A stretch of DNA of 64,000 nucleotides, taken from positions 1-64,000 of the forward strand of contig NZ_SWLZ01000005.1 of NCBI RefSeq assembly GCF_005502275.1. The letters are read 5' to 3'. Below the pieces are notes generated by a model. That model made no database searches and was not told the origin of the DNA. It saw only the letters and a list, made by a program, of their open reading frames with translations. How positions within the stretch are numbered: the stretch's first letter is position 1; every line of letters starts with the position of its first letter. A program made the translations under genes and the position numbers. The DNA is from Robertmurraya siralis. Lineage in GTDB: Bacteria > Bacillota > Bacilli > Bacillales > Cytobacillaceae. Below, piece by piece: positions 34,933 through 46,702 of the stretch.

Positions 34933-35783
34933 TGAAAATAGATAAAATAATGGTGATTGGTGCAGGGCAAATGGGCTCAGGTATTGCCCAAGTATGCGCT
35001 CAGGCCGGATTTAAAGTGCTATTGCATGATTTGAAAACGGAATTCGTGGAGAAGGGGCTAAGTGTAATTAAAAAGAATCTGGCGAGACAGGTCGCGAAAG
35101 AAAGAATGACTGAGGCAGAGCTAGAGAATATTTTAGGAAACATCACGCCATCCACCGAGCTCCGCAATTCCGGTACTGTCGATTTGGTCATTGAGGCGGC
35201 TGTGGAAAATATGGAAATAAAAGCGGAACTTTTTAAGGAGCTAGATCAACTCGCACCTGCTCACGCGATTTTAGCAAGCAATACATCCTCCTTGCCAATT
35301 ACAGAGATCGCCGCCGCTACGACACGGCCGGAAAAAGTGATAGGGATGCATTTTATGAATCCTGTTCCAGTTATGAAGCTCGTTGAAATTATTCGCGGAC
35401 TTGCAACAGCAGATGAAGTGTACAACACGATTGAAGATATTACCAAAAAATTAAATAAAGTTCCAGTTGAGGTGAATGATTTTCCTGGATTTGTCTCCAA
35501 TCGAATTTTAATGCCGATGATTAATGAAGCGATTTATACTTTGTATGAGGGCGTGGCTACGAAAGAAGCGATTGATGAAGTGATGAAGCTCGGTATGAAT
35601 CATCCGATGGGGCCGTTAACACTCGCCGATTTTATCGGATTGGACACATGTCTCTACATTATGGAAACGCTTCATGAAGGCTTTGGTGATGATAAATATC
35701 GCCCATGTCCGCTGCTGCGCAAATACGTCAAGGCAGGCTGGCTTGGTAAGAAGTCAGGAAGAGGATTTTACGAATATGCATAA
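34932..35783 (+). CDS. mmgB: 3-hydroxybutyryl-CoA dehydrogenase
   Basis: The 283-residue enzyme oxidises (S)-3-hydroxyacyl-CoA with NAD. The Rossmann loop [17 protein letters not shown] is at residue 9. The catalytic region is [18 protein letters not shown], followed by [19 protein letters not shown] and a helical C-terminus ending in KSGRGFYEY. The ATG overlaps the thiolase stop by one base, so translation is coupled. Confidence 0.95.
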   Translation: MKIDKIMVIGAGQMGSGIAQVCAQAGFKVLLHDLKTEFVEKGLSVIKKNLARQVAKERMTEAELENILGNITPSTELRNSGTVDLVIEAAVENMEIKAELFKELDQLAPAHAILASNTSSLPITEIAAATTRPEKVIGMHFMNPVPVMKLVEIIRGLATADEVYNTIEDITKKLNKVPVEVNDFPGFVSNRILMPMINEAIYTLYEGVATKEAIDEVMKLGMNHPMGPLTLADFIGLDTCLYIMETLHEGFGDDKYRPCPLLRKYVKAGWLGKKSGRGFYEYA

Positions 35784-35794
35784 GGATTGAACTT

Positions 35795-35906
35795 TTCCGG
35801 AATCAACACTGAAAATTTCGGAATTCGTACTCACTTTTCCGGAATTCGCACTCGTTTTCCGGAATTAAGGCTTAAATTTCTGGAATCAACACCAAGTTTT
35901 CCGGAA
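35795..35906. repeat. Six phased TTCCGGAA palindromes with a 20-21 bp period
   Basis: TTCCGGAA or a one-base variant occurs at 35795, 35816, 35837, 35857, 35878 and 35899, spaced 21, 21, 20, 21 and 21 bp, about two helical turns. The 12-13 bp between cores vary. The array lies between the hydroxyacyl-CoA and acyl-CoA dehydrogenase genes, inside the operon, and happens to be open in the frame of the next gene from 35787. The RBS at 35918-35926 makes translation of the array unlikely. Confidence 0.85.
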
Positions 35907-35930
35907 TTACATCAAGAAAGGGGGAGAAGT

Positions 35931-37061
35931 ATGAATTTGCGATTGACAGACGAACAGGAAATGTTGCGAAAAATGGTTCAGGATTTTGCACAGAAAGAGA
36001 TTGCCCCATTTATTGAAAGGATGGAGCAAGGTGAATTTCCACGCAGCATTGTCAAGCGAATGGGCGAGCTTGGTTTGATGGGAATTCCTGTTCCAGCAAA
36101 ATATGGCGGGGCAGATATGGACTTTATCTCTTATATATTAGCAATCCATGAAATTTCCAAGGTTAGTGCGACGGCTGGCGTCATTTTATCTGTCCACACA
36201 TCCGTTGGGACGAATCCGATTCTTTATTTTGGAAATGAGGAGCAAAAGGAAAAATATGTTTCAAAGCTTGCTTCTGGTCAATATTTAGGGGCATTTTGCC
36301 TAACGGAACCAAGCTCGGGCTCAGATGCAGGGAGTATAAAGACAAAGGCGGTATTAGACGGTGAGCACTATATATTAAATGGTTCAAAAGTGTTTATTAC
36401 GAACGGTGGAGAGGCGGATATCTACATCGTCTTTGCTTCGACAAGACCAGCGGCAGGTGCAAGGGGGATTTCAGCTTTTATCGTGGAAAAGGATACTCCA
36501 GGGCTTATTGTCGGCAAAGATGAACATAAAATGGGCCTGCACGGATCGAGGACTGTTCAGGTGACCTTTGAAGATATGAAGGTAGCAAGGGAGAATCTCC
36601 TTGGCCAGGAAGACCACGGCTTTAAAATTGCGATGGGGAATTTAGAAGTTGGCAGAATTGGCATTGCAGCTCAGGCACTTGGTATTGCAGAAGCCGCATT
36701 TGAAGCAGCGACGAATTATGCAAAAGAGCGCCATCAATTTGGCAAGCCAATCGCCACTCAGCAAGGGATAGCATTTAAACTTGCCGATATGGCTACGCAG
36801 ATTGAAGCAGCAAAACTATTAATCTACCGAGCGGCTGATTTGAAAGCAAATGGATTGAAATGTGGAAAGGAAGCATCGATGGCCAAGCTTTACGCTTCAA
36901 AAACGGCAGTTTCCGTAACAACAGAGGCGATTCAAGTATTTGGCGGTTATGGCTATACAAAGGATTATCCGGTAGAGCGTTATTTCCGCGATGCAAAGGT
37001 AACGGAAATTTATGAAGGGACAAGTGAAATTCAGCGTATTGTGATTAGCAAGAATTTATAA
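35931..37061 (+). CDS. mmgC: Acyl-CoA dehydrogenase (first copy)
   Basis: The 376-residue flavoenzyme has the ACAD signatures [21 protein letters not shown] and [29 protein letters not shown]; the catalytic Glu is the one in the final [11 protein letters not shown] segment. The ATG at 35931 has AAAGGGGGA upstream; the open frame to 35787 is only the repeat array. A second acyl-CoA dehydrogenase follows, 17 bp on. Likely substrate is a short or branched acyl-CoA. Confidence 0.93.
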   Translation: MNLRLTDEQEMLRKMVQDFAQKEIAPFIERMEQGEFPRSIVKRMGELGLMGIPVPAKYGGADMDFISYILAIHEISKVSATAGVILSVHTSVGTNPILYFGNEEQKEKYVSKLASGQYLGAFCLTEPSSGSDAGSIKTKAVLDGEHYILNGSKVFITNGGEADIYIVFASTRPAAGARGISAFIVEKDTPGLIVGKDEHKMGLHGSRTVQVTFEDMKVARENLLGQEDHGFKIAMGNLEVGRIGIAAQALGIAEAAFEAATNYAKERHQFGKPIATQQGIAFKLADMATQIEAAKLLIYRAADLKANGLKCGKEASMAKLYASKTAVSVTTEAIQVFGGYGYTKDYPVERYFRDAKVTEIYEGTSEIQRIVISKNL

Positions 37062-37078
37062 AGAAAGAGGGAGCAAAA

Positions 37079-38218
37079 ATGAGATTCCAATTATCCGAAG
37101 AACATGAAATGATTCGTAAAATGGTAAGAGACTTTGCAAATAATGAAGTCGCCCCCACTGCTGCTGAACGGGATGAAGAGGAACGTTTTGATCGGGAAAT
37201 TTTCACACAAATGGCGGAGCTCGGTTTAACAGGAATTCCTTGGCCAGAAGAGTATGGGGGAATTGGCAGTGATTATTTAGCGTATTGTATTGCGGTTGAG
37301 GAATTGTCCCGAGTTGACGCATCCATCGGTGTAACTCTCTCAGCCCATACTTCCTTAGCTGGCTGGCCAATCTATAAGTTTGGCAGTGAGGAACAGAAAC
37401 AAAAGTATTTACGCCCGATGGCTTTGGGGGAAAAAATCGGTGCTTACGGATTAACAGAACCAGGAAGCGGCTCGGATGCAGGTGGTATGAAGACAACTGC
37501 TCGCCTTGAAGGTGATCATTATGTTTTAAATGGTTCGAAAATTTTTATTACAAATGGCGGAGTAGCAGACATTTATGTCGTCTTTGCCCTAACCGATCCA
37601 GCCCAAAAGACTAGGGGAACGACAGCCTTTATTATTGAAAGTGGTTTTCCAGGTTTTTCGGTGGGGAAAAAGGAGAAAAAACTCGGGATTCGTTCATCAC
37701 CAACGACGGAGATCATTTTTGAAGACTGCCGTGTGCCGGTGGAAAATGTACTAGGCCGAGTTGGCGAAGGCTTTAAAATCGCGATGATGACATTAGATGG
37801 CGGGCGTAACGGAATTGCCGCCCAAGCAGTTGGAATTGCTCAAGGGGCATTGGATGCAGCGGCCAATTATGCAAAGGAACGTCATCAATTTGGCAAACCA
37901 ATCGCTGCCAATCAAGGCATCGGTTTTAAATTAGCAGATATGGCTACGAACATTGAAGCGGCTCGACTATTAACCTATCAAGCGGCATGGCTTGAATCGG
38001 AAGGGCTTCCATATGGGAAGGAATCGGCGATGTCAAAGCTATTTGCTGGGGACACAGCGATGAACGTGACAACAGAAGCGGTTCAAATTTTCGGCGGCTA
38101 CGGCTATACGAAGGATTATCCAGTTGAACGGTTTATGCGCGATGCGAAAATTACGCAAATTTATGAAGGGACACAGGAAATTCAACGTCTTGTTATTTCA
38201 AGAATGATAACAAAATAA
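37079..38218 (+). CDS. acdA: Acyl-CoA dehydrogenase (second copy)
   Basis: The 379-residue paralogue of the preceding gene has the same signatures ([50 protein letters not shown]). Position between fadF and rpoE fits B. subtilis acdA. RBS is AAAGAGGGAG. The two copies are clearly diverged, suggesting different chain-length or branch preference rather than recent duplication. Confidence 0.93.
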   Translation: MRFQLSEEHEMIRKMVRDFANNEVAPTAAERDEEERFDREIFTQMAELGLTGIPWPEEYGGIGSDYLAYCIAVEELSRVDASIGVTLSAHTSLAGWPIYKFGSEEQKQKYLRPMALGEKIGAYGLTEPGSGSDAGGMKTTARLEGDHYVLNGSKIFITNGGVADIYVVFALTDPAQKTRGTTAFIIESGFPGFSVGKKEKKLGIRSSPTTEIIFEDCRVPVENVLGRVGEGFKIAMMTLDGGRNGIAAQAVGIAQGALDAAANYAKERHQFGKPIAANQGIGFKLADMATNIEAARLLTYQAAWLESEGLPYGKESAMSKLFAGDTAMNVTTEAVQIFGGYGYTKDYPVERFMRDAKITQIYEGTQEIQRLVISRMITK

Positions 38219-38251
38219 AAATCTCCTGAAAAAGGAGGGAGGATATCATGA

Positions 38252-38890
38252 ATGAAAAAGCGTGAGGTTCATGCATCCGTAAAAGATGAGCGTCTTGTCA
38301 TAAAAAGGAGAAATCAAATGATTAAAGGGGCTGTCACGCTTTTTAAAGAAAAGGGATTCCACCGAACAACAACAAGAGAAATTGCAAAAGCAGCTGGGTT
38401 TAGCATTGGAACGTTATATGAATATATTCGTTCGAAGGAAGATGTCTTGTATTTAGTGTGTGACAGTATTTATGATGAGGTACACAATCGCCTACAAAAG
38501 GATATTGATACAAAACGCGGAACTCTTGAAAGCCTTCGACTTGGCATCGGCAACTATTTTAGAGTCGTAGATGATCTTCAAGACGAAGTGCTTGTCATGT
38601 ATCAGGAGGCGAAATCTCTTTCCAAGGATGCACTTCCATATGTGTTGAGAAAGGAAGCAGAGATGGCGCTCATCATTGAGGATATTATTAATCGTTGCGT
38701 TGAAAATGGTGAGTTGGAACTGTCGGCAGAACAGGTGAAGCTCATGTCACATAATATTGTTGTATTAGGGCAAATGTGGGCGTTTCGCCGTTGGAATATT
38801 CAAAAGATGTACTCTCTAGAGGAATATATCGAAATTCAAATCAAGCTTATTTTTGAGGGGATTAAGAACAAAGAAGTTTCATCACCATGA
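38252..38890 (+). CDS. TetR family regulator
   Basis: The 212-residue protein has an N-terminal TetR HTH (MIKGAVTLFKEKGFHRTTTREIAKAAGFSIGTLYEYIRSKEDVLY split by its turn) and a helical ligand domain. It lies between the acyl-CoA dehydrogenases and icmF, so it probably senses an acyl-CoA of this pathway. It differs from B. subtilis FadR in the recognition region. The ATG at 38252 follows GGAGGGAGGA; an ATG at 38248 in another frame gives only a five-codon ORF overlapping the start. Confidence 0.88.
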   Translation: MKKREVHASVKDERLVIKRRNQMIKGAVTLFKEKGFHRTTTREIAKAAGFSIGTLYEYIRSKEDVLYLVCDSIYDEVHNRLQKDIDTKRGTLESLRLGIGNYFRVVDDLQDEVLVMYQEAKSLSKDALPYVLRKEAEMALIIEDIINRCVENGELELSAEQVKLMSHNIVVLGQMWAFRRWNIQKMYSLEEYIEIQIKLIFEGIKNKEVSSP

Positions 38891-38936
38891 ATGGAGCTAG
38901 CTTTAAACATGAATAAAGGGTGGCTTGAATAATCAT

Positions 38937-38979
38937 CGCAGGAACAATTCGGGCTTTCATTGTTCCGAGGCGTCCTGCG
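38937..38979 (+). terminator. Nested hairpin between the TetR gene and icmF
   Basis: GGAACAAT/ATTGTTCC (38941-38948/38959-38966) lies inside a CGCAGGA/TCCTGCG outer stem (38937-38943/38973-38979); the two stems compete for GGA. CTTTTC follows. It may act as a terminator or attenuator ahead of icmF. Confidence 0.6.
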
Positions 38980-39003
38980 CTTTTCTAACTAAGGGGGAGA
39001 AAG

Positions 39004-42000
39004 ATGAGTACGCAGACTATTTATAAGCCGAAAAATCATATCCGTTTTGTGTCTGCTTCCAGCTTGTTTGATGGGCACGATGCCTCAATTAATATTATGC
39101 GCCGCATCCTTCAGGCAAGTGGAGCAGAAGTGATTCATCTCGGGCATAATCGTTCTGTGGAAGAAGTGGTAAATGCGGCTATTCAGGAGGATGTCCAAGG
39201 GATTGCCATGTCTTCTTATCAAGGTGGGCATGTTGAATATTTTAAGTATATGTACGATCTGTTAAAAGAAAAAGGAGCCTCCCATATTCGTATTTATGGC
39301 GGCGGCGGCGGGGTAATTATTCCGCGTGAAATCAAGGAGCTGCATGACTATGGAATTGCGCGAATTTTTTCTCCGGAAGACGGCCGGAAGCTCGGTCTTC
39401 AAGGCATGATTAATTTGATGCTGCAGGAATGCGATTTTCCAACGATCGCAGCAGATGTCTCGAACTATATCAACAAGGTGTCGGAAGGAGATGTAGTGGC
39501 GACGGCAAAGCTGATTACGTTAGCAGAGCATCAAACAATTGAAGTGGCGACGGCAACTGAAGCAGCTGTATTAGAACAATTAAAATCGATGGATAGACAG
39601 GCGCCAGTCCTTGGAATAACAGGAACTGGCGGTGCCGGGAAAAGCTCCTTAACCGATGAATTAATCCGTCGTTTTTTAAATGAGATTCCCGAAAAAAAGG
39701 TTGCCATTTTGTCGGTCGATCCTACGAAGCAAAAAACAGGAGGCGCGCTTCTTGGTGACCGTATTCGCATGAATTCCATATTCTCACCACGCGTCTATAT
39801 GCGGAGCTTAGCAACAAGGGAGTCGAAATCCGAGCTGTCGTTGGCAATTAAGGAAGCGATTGCTGTTGTCAAAGCGGCAGGCTACGATTTAATCGTTGTC
39901 GAAACAAGTGGGATTGGTCAAGGAGATGCAGGCATTACGGAGATATGCGATGTTTCGATGTATGTCATGACCAGTGACTTTGGCGCGCCTTCCCAGCTCG
40001 AAAAAATTGATATGATTGATTATGCCGATTTAATCGTCATTAACAAATTTGAGCGAAAAGGCTCGGAGGATGCTTTAAAGCAAGTGCAAAAACAATATCA
40101 GCGAAGTCGTATGCTCTTTGAAAAAGAGTTGGATGATATGCCGGTCTTTGGAACGATCGCTAGTCAATTTAATGATCAAGGAACGAATGCTCTATTCGCT
40201 GCATTAATCGAAACGATTAATGAAAAAATGGCTACGAATTGGGGCACCTCCTTCAGTAAAAATGCGAAAGTTGAAAAGCAAAATATCATCATTCCTAATG
40301 AGCGTCGTTACTATTTAAGGGAGATTTCCGACACAGTTCGAAAATATCACCAAACAGCGGAGGAACAAGTGGAGCTGGCAAGAAGGCTATTCCAAATAGA
40401 AGGTGCATTGGAGGCATTGAAAGAGAGAGAAGAAAATGCCGAAGCCCTCACTGCTCTCCAACGTTTAAAGGAAGAGGTGGAAAGTAAGCTCACCCCTGAA
40501 TCAAAAAATATATTAGAAAATTGGGAAGCGACAAAAGAAAAATATGCTGGAGAACAGTTTGTCACAAGAATTCGTGATAAGGAAATCGTGACAGCTTTAA
40601 GAACGAAAAGTCTGTCAGGACTTAATATTCCAAAGGTTGCTTTACCGAAATACAAAGATTATGGCGAAATTATCAAATGGGTCTATAAAGAAAATATTCC
40701 AGGCAGCTTTCCCTACACTGCCGGGGTTTTCCCTTTTAAACGGGAAGGTGAGGATCCGAAGCGTCAATTTGCCGGAGAAGGGACACCTGAAAGAACAAAT
40801 CGCCGTTTTCATTATTTGTCAAAGGATGATGCGGCAAAGCGCTTGAGCACGGCTTTCGACTCGGTCACATTATACGGAGAAGACCCTGATTATCGACCGG
40901 ATATTTATGGGAAAGTTGGGGAAAGCGGTGTCAGTGTTTGTACCCTTGATGACATGAAAAAGTTATATAAAGGCTTTGATCTTTGTCATCCTTCAACCTC
41001 AGTATCAATGACGATCAATGGACCTGCACCAATTATTTTGGCGATGTTCATGAACACGGCCATTCAACAGCAGGTAGACAGGAAAGAGGAAGAACTGGAC
41101 CGTCCTTTGAGTGAGAAGGAGCTTGAAGATGTAAAAGCTAAAACATTGCAAACGGTGCGGGGAACGGTGCAGGCTGATATCCTTAAGGAAGATCAGGGGC
41201 AAAATACATGTATTTTTTCCACGGAGTTTGCCTTAAGAATGATGGGTGATATCCAGCAATATTTCATTGACCATAAAGTTCGTAATTACTATTCTGTTTC
41301 TATTTCCGGCTATCATATTGCCGAGGCGGGAGCAAATCCGATTTCGCAGCTCGCATTTACACTGGCCAACGGCCTTACCTATGTGGAGTATTACTTGAGC
41401 CGTGGCATGCATATTGATGATTTCGCACCAAACTTATCCTTCTTTTTCTCGAACGGATTGGATCCAGAGTATACGGTAATTGGTCGTGTAGCACGGCGAA
41501 TTTGGGCGACTGTTATGAAAAATAAGTACGGGGCCAATGAACGTAGTCAAAAGCTTAAATACCATGTACAAACGTCAGGCCGTTCCCTCCATGCCCAAGA
41601 AATTGATTTCAATGATATAAGGACGACATTGCAGGCTCTAATGGCTCTCCATGATAACTGTAATTCTCTTCATACAAATGCATATGATGAGGCCATTACG
41701 ACGCCAACAGAGGAATCGGTAAGACGGGCAATGGCCATCCAAATGATTATTACAAAGGAACACGGATTAACGAAAAACGAGAATCCGCTGCAAGGTTCTT
41801 TTATTGTCGAGGAGTTAACGGATTTAGTTGAGGAAGCCGTTTTGCAGGAATTTGAGCGGATGGATGATCGCGGCGGTGTGATAGGAGCGATGGAGACTCA
41901 GTATCAACGAGGGAAAATTCAAGAGGAGTCAATGTTTTACGAAATGAAAAAACATACTGGCGAGCTTCCGATCATTGGCGTCAATACTTATTTAAATCCA

Positions 42001-42264
42001 AACCCGCCATCAGAAGAGGAATTGGATAATATGGAGCTGGCCCGGGCCTCTAAGGAGGAAAAGGAACTGCAAATCCGGAATTTGCAAGAGTTTCAAAAAA
42101 GGAATGAAGATAGAGCAGAGATTGCTTTAAAACGCTTAAAAGAAGTCGCGGTTAGCGGGGGCAATATTTTTGCTGAATTAATGGAAACAGTGAAAGTAGC
42201 AAGTCTGGGACAAATTACCCGTTCCCTTTATGAAGTAGGCGGACAATATCGCAGGAACATGTGA
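39004..42264 (+). CDS. icmF: Fused isobutyryl-CoA mutase IcmF
   Basis: This cobalamin enzyme interconverts isobutyryl-CoA and n-butyryl-CoA (some also pivalyl- and isovaleryl-CoA). The order of domains in 1086 residues is: B12-binding domain (residues 13-140, with the His-on motif DGHDAS at 23-28 and the glycine-rich GGGGGVI), a MeaB-like G-protein chaperone with the P-loop GTGGAGKSS near 207 and [10 protein letters not shown], a linker, and the mutase barrel from about 550 ([36 protein letters not shown]). This complete architecture is diagnostic. It joins branched-chain acyl-CoAs to beta-oxidation. Confidence 0.96.
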   Translation: MSTQTIYKPKNHIRFVSASSLFDGHDASINIMRRILQASGAEVIHLGHNRSVEEVVNAAIQEDVQGIAMSSYQGGHVEYFKYMYDLLKEKGASHIRIYGGGGGVIIPREIKELHDYGIARIFSPEDGRKLGLQGMINLMLQECDFPTIAADVSNYINKVSEGDVVATAKLITLAEHQTIEVATATEAAVLEQLKSMDRQAPVLGITGTGGAGKSSLTDELIRRFLNEIPEKKVAILSVDPTKQKTGGALLGDRIRMNSIFSPRVYMRSLATRESKSELSLAIKEAIAVVKAAGYDLIVVETSGIGQGDAGITEICDVSMYVMTSDFGAPSQLEKIDMIDYADLIVINKFERKGSEDALKQVQKQYQRSRMLFEKELDDMPVFGTIASQFNDQGTNALFAALIETINEKMATNWGTSFSKNAKVEKQNIIIPNERRYYLREISDTVRKYHQTAEEQVELARRLFQIEGALEALKEREENAEALTALQRLKEEVESKLTPESKNILENWEATKEKYAGEQFVTRIRDKEIVTALRTKSLSGLNIPKVALPKYKDYGEIIKWVYKENIPGSFPYTAGVFPFKREGEDPKRQFAGEGTPERTNRRFHYLSKDDAAKRLSTAFDSVTLYGEDPDYRPDIYGKVGESGVSVCTLDDMKKLYKGFDLCHPSTSVSMTINGPAPIILAMFMNTAIQQQVDRKEEELDRPLSEKELEDVKAKTLQTVRGTVQADILKEDQGQNTCIFSTEFALRMMGDIQQYFIDHKVRNYYSVSISGYHIAEAGANPISQLAFTLANGLTYVEYYLSRGMHIDDFAPNLSFFFSNGLDPEYTVIGRVARRIWATVMKNKYGANERSQKLKYHVQTSGRSLHAQEIDFNDIRTTLQALMALHDNCNSLHTNAYDEAITTPTEESVRRAMAIQMIITKEHGLTKNENPLQGSFIVEELTDLVEEAVLQEFERMDDRGGVIGAMETQYQRGKIQEESMFYEMKKHTGELPIIGVNTYLNPNPPSEEELDNMELARASKEEKELQIRNLQEFQKRNEDRAEIALKRLKEVAVSGGNIFAELMETVKVASLGQITRSLYEVGGQYRRNM

Positions 42265-42268
42265 GTGA

Positions 42269-42301
42269 TCAGACCAGGGGAAACGGTTTTCTCTGGTCTG
42301 A
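42269..42301 (+). terminator. Terminator after icmF
   Basis: TCAGACCAG (42269-42277) pairs with CTGGTCTGA (42293-42301), with a T-rich tail after it. Confidence 0.85.
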
Positions 42302-42380
42302 ATTATTTTGTTTTCCCAAGTAATGAAGGAAAATAGGACAGGATCTTTACATTTCTTTACAAAATATATTTAGAGGAATT

Positions 42381-42410
42381 TTCACATTATCAATCATTTT
42401 ACTTTATAAT
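42381..42410 (+). promoter_or_regulatory. SigA-type promoter upstream of the small membrane protein and rpoE
   Basis: TTCACA (42381-42386), an 18-bp spacer and TATAAT (42405-42410). It would drive the 63-codon gene and perhaps rpoE. A second TATAAT at 42726-42731, closer to rpoE, has no good -35. Confidence 0.45.
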
Positions 42411-42443
42411 CAAGATAGTATGCAGATTGGGATGTGAGCGACG

Positions 42444-42635
42444 TTGAGAAGACGGATTATCATTTTTTTGACATTAAGTGTCATCCTTATGACCCTTGTT
42501 TTTTTATATGAGCGGCAGTTGGGTGCTGTTTCTTTTTTCCTATTGGCAATCTTTTTTTTTACGCTTGCCTACGATCAGTTGTCCGATCCGTCAAAGAAGA
42601 AAAGGAAACAAAAAATGAAGCAAAAATCACCTTGA
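42444..42635 (+). CDS. Small membrane protein of unknown function
   Basis: The 63-residue ORF starts at TTG 42444, has two hydrophobic helices (IIIFLTLSVILMTLVFLY and AVSFFLLAIFFFTLAY) and a strongly basic tail (KKKRKQKMKQK). The RBS is weak (GGATGTGAG). A good promoter lies 34 bp upstream. Composition and topology support a real small protein, but no family was recognised. Confidence 0.55.
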   Translation: MRRRIIIFLTLSVILMTLVFLYERQLGAVSFFLLAIFFFTLAYDQLSDPSKKKRKQKMKQKSP

Positions 42636-42831
42636 GATATTACCTTAAAATAGATGAAGTTACAACTTTTAGAAAAAAGTAACAGATTGACTAACTGAAA
42701 CTAGCATAAAGGGCTATATTTTGTTTATAATGGAGAATATGCTATTCAGAGTGTCAACAGAAGTAATATCAGTCGTAAGTGCTGATAACTCTAGGTTTAC
42801 AGTGTTTAGATGGTGAAAGGATGTGCAAATA

Positions 42832-43377
42832 TTGAGTCTTAAACAATTCTCAAAAGAACAATTGCAAGAAATGTCATTAATAGAAATGGCTTACGAATTA
42901 TTGAATAGTCAGAAGCAGCCAGCTTCATTTAAAGAAATCATGGATGAAATTACGGCAACATTAGGGTTAACGGAAGAAGAAGTACGAGCAAAAATTGCTC
43001 AGTTCTATACCGATTTAAATATTGATGGTCGTTTTCTCTCGTTAGGTGAGAACCGCTGGGGACTGCGAGTTTGGTATCCAGTTGATCAATCTGAAGAAGA
43101 AGTGATCACACCAACTAAGCCAAAGAAGAAGAAGGCTAAGAAAGTATTGGATGAAGACCTTGAGTTCGAAGAGGATGACGATGAAGACGATATCGATTAT
43201 GATGATATTCTCGCTGATGAAGATGACGATGATCTACTAGATCTTGACGAAGACGATGAGGACTTCGATGAAGATTTTGAGGATGACGATGATGATCTTC
43301 TAACGGCTGATGACGATGAAGACGACTTTGATGATTTAGATGATGATCTGGATGAAGACGAGGAAGAGGATTTATAA
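42832..43377 (+). CDS. rpoE: RNA polymerase delta subunit RpoE
   Basis: Delta increases promoter selectivity and enzyme recycling of Gram-positive RNA polymerase. The N-terminal globular HARE-HTH domain (MSLIEMAYELLNSQKQPASF, IAQFYTDLNIDGRFLSLGENRWGLR) occupies about 90 residues. A short Lys-rich linker and a 65-residue tail of almost only Asp and Glu follow. The TTG at 42832 with GAAAGG upstream is the likely start; the GTG at 42823 is too close to the RBS. Confidence 0.95.
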   Translation: MSLKQFSKEQLQEMSLIEMAYELLNSQKQPASFKEIMDEITATLGLTEEEVRAKIAQFYTDLNIDGRFLSLGENRWGLRVWYPVDQSEEEVITPTKPKKKKAKKVLDEDLEFEEDDDEDDIDYDDILADEDDDDLLDLDEDDEDFDEDFEDDDDDLLTADDDEDDFDDLDDDLDEDEEEDL

Positions 43378-43379
43378 TC

Positions 43380-43491
43380 TTGACTTTTTTATAAGAGGCT
43401 TGTAGAATCATTTTTGGGCTCCTTAAAAAAGGAACGACAATAGTGATATGATTTACGCTCCCTTACAATAATTTGTAAGTGGGGCGTTTTT
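43380..43491 (+). promoter_or_regulatory. pyrG promoter and CTP-responsive attenuator
   Basis: TTGACT (43380-43385), a 17-bp spacer and TAGAAT (43403-43408) are followed after 7 bp by GGGCTCC (43416-43422). B. subtilis pyrG transcripts start with GGGCUC and, when CTP is low, add extra G residues by reiterative transcription. The poly-G then pairs with CUCCC in the terminator. Here the terminator (5' arm with GCTCCC at about 43457-43462, 3' arm to 43486, then T run to 43491) has exactly that CTCCC in its left arm. All parts of the mechanism are visible. Confidence 0.8.
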
Positions 43492-45454
<1,963 letters not shown>

Positions 45455-45474
45455 GACGAAAGTATTATAATATG

Positions 45475-45515
45475 AAAATGGCGTATAACTGGATCCAGTT
45501 TATACGCCATTTTTT
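45475..45515 (+). terminator. Terminator after pyrG
   Basis: A long stem (45475-45492 with 45495-45513, one bulged base) leads into six T. One of the strongest terminators in the window. Confidence 0.93.
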
Positions 45516-45810
45516 GGTTTGGATAAAGTGCGCGAATGGTTCATATCAGCTTATCTCGACCGACTCCAAACCGGCGCTTGTGCGAGTATGTGTATTCGGC
45601 TGAACAGAAGTATACGGTCGGAGAAGAGGTAAATCGGCGATCATACGTATTGACTGCTACTCGGTACCATCCCGTTCGTTCCGGACGAATGGACTTCGAA
45701 TTCGGTCTATTCGAGAATACCTGCGTTCGTTCCGGTTGAATCGGCCTCGTTATCGGCAACAATCCGGAAATACTCCGGTCAAATCGTGGCCCCTAATCGA
45801 ACATGCCCTC
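45516..45810. repeat. Degenerate repeat region with about 51-bp spacing
   Basis: GTTCGTTCCGG occurs at 45674 and again at 45725, 51 bp apart. Many CGAAT, ATTCGG, CGGTC and TCGGC fragments give local palindromes, for example CCGTTCGT-N5-ACGAATGG. GTGTATTCGG at about 45592 is shared with the 52-bp array at 29463-29745. The region separates the convergent pyrG and ywjG. Frames on both strands follow the repeats and are not credible genes. Confidence 0.6.
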
Positions 45811-46332
45811 CTAGTAGTCTGCCAAAATTTCCTTTAAGGTTAAGGTTAATCCGTAATAGACAAAAAGGGCTGCCATGGAAGCTGGATAGCCGTAACGGCT
45901 TCCATCTTCATCAGGGAGCAGGGCCCTTGTTACGTGTAAATTAATATGTACATCAGAGAGTGCGGCAATACACTCCTTCTCATCGTTGGATTTTGTTGCA
46001 ACGGTGACAAAGGGAATTCTCTGTTCCCGTAACCACTTGGCAACTTTCAGCGCCTCTTCGTCATTGGAATATCTTGAAAAGATAACAACTCGATCTGCTG
46101 CAGTGACTTCCTGCTCATGACCTTCCAAAGGCTTAGCATTCTTTAACGGTTCGCTGCTATGAAATGCTTCGGCTAATATAGCTGCCATTTCCTGCTTTCC
46201 ATACAGGTAAATGAGCCCGTCTCCGACCGCGGCTTGTGCGAGCAATCTCGCTCCATCTTCGAATGAAAATTCTTCCTTTTCATGTATTCGATTAAATAAA
46301 CCCGTTAATTGGGTGGAAAACATTTTTAACAT
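45811..46332 (-). CDS. ywjG: DUF2529 protein YwjG
   Basis: The 173-residue protein matches B. subtilis YwjG (DUF2529), with a SIS-like layout: ARLLAQAAVGDGLIYLYGKQEMAAI, then VTAADRVVIFSRYSNDEEALKVAKWLREQRIPFVTVATK. Function is unknown; a sugar phosphate-binding fold is inferred. It is divergent from spo0F as in B. subtilis. The ATG has GAGGAGG upstream. Confidence 0.88.
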   Translation of the reverse strand: MLKMFSTQLTGLFNRIHEKEEFSFEDGARLLAQAAVGDGLIYLYGKQEMAAILAEAFHSSEPLKNAKPLEGHEQEVTAADRVVIFSRYSNDEEALKVAKWLREQRIPFVTVATKSNDEKECIAALSDVHINLHVTRALLPDEDGSRYGYPASMAALFVYYGLTLTLKEILADY

Positions 46333-46702
46333 CGTAAAACCTCCTCGTCTAGATTATAATCAAGCTTTTTGGAAAAAGGCAAAATAATGATTTATTATGC
46401 AGGAATCTGAATGGAAGAAATAGAATTTAATGAGGTGGAAGGATTATCAACATTTTCCATCAATAGTCAGGCAATATCTTAAAAAGAATTTGCCCACTTC
46501 TCTTATTGGTTTCTTTCTCTTACATCAGGGGAAAAGAACTGAACACAGAATGTCTTTCAGAATGGTGTTAAAAAATTTGGAAAAAGGAATGAACTATTCC
46601 TCTATTATTTGTTTTTATCAACTTGAGCCATGCTGAAATTCATATACATAAATTGTCACAACAGCATCAAAGTAGATTCTAAATTGAGGAAGAGGTGGTT
46701 TT
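46333..46702. other. Divergent ywjG-spo0F regulatory region
   Basis: The 370-bp region has a - strand SigA promoter for ywjG: TTGCCT (complement of 46377-46382), an 18-bp spacer and TATAAT (complement of 46353-46358). On the + strand CAGGGGAAA (46526-46534) and ACAGAATGT (46545-46553) resemble a SigH promoter, as used by spo0F in B. subtilis, though it is 150 bp from the gene. A 68-codon frame at 46430-46636 is not convincing. Confidence 0.4.

Noticed and set aside
35787-35930. N-terminal extension of the first acyl-CoA dehydrogenase
   Set aside because: The extra residues only translate the TTCCGGAA array; the strong RBS at 35918-35926 and family alignment place the start at 35931.
43136-43411. 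91-codon - strand ORF rich in His and Arg
   Set aside because: It is the antisense of the Asp/Glu-rich tail of RpoE, a codon-composition artefact.
45536-45762. ORFs of 67 and 73 codons on opposite strands between pyrG and ywjG
   Set aside because: They cover the same degenerate palindromic repeat on both strands and lack RBS and family features.
46430-46636. 68-codon ORF upstream of spo0F
   Set aside because: GAGGTGG-like bases lie inside rather than before the ORF, and it covers the probable spo0F promoter region.
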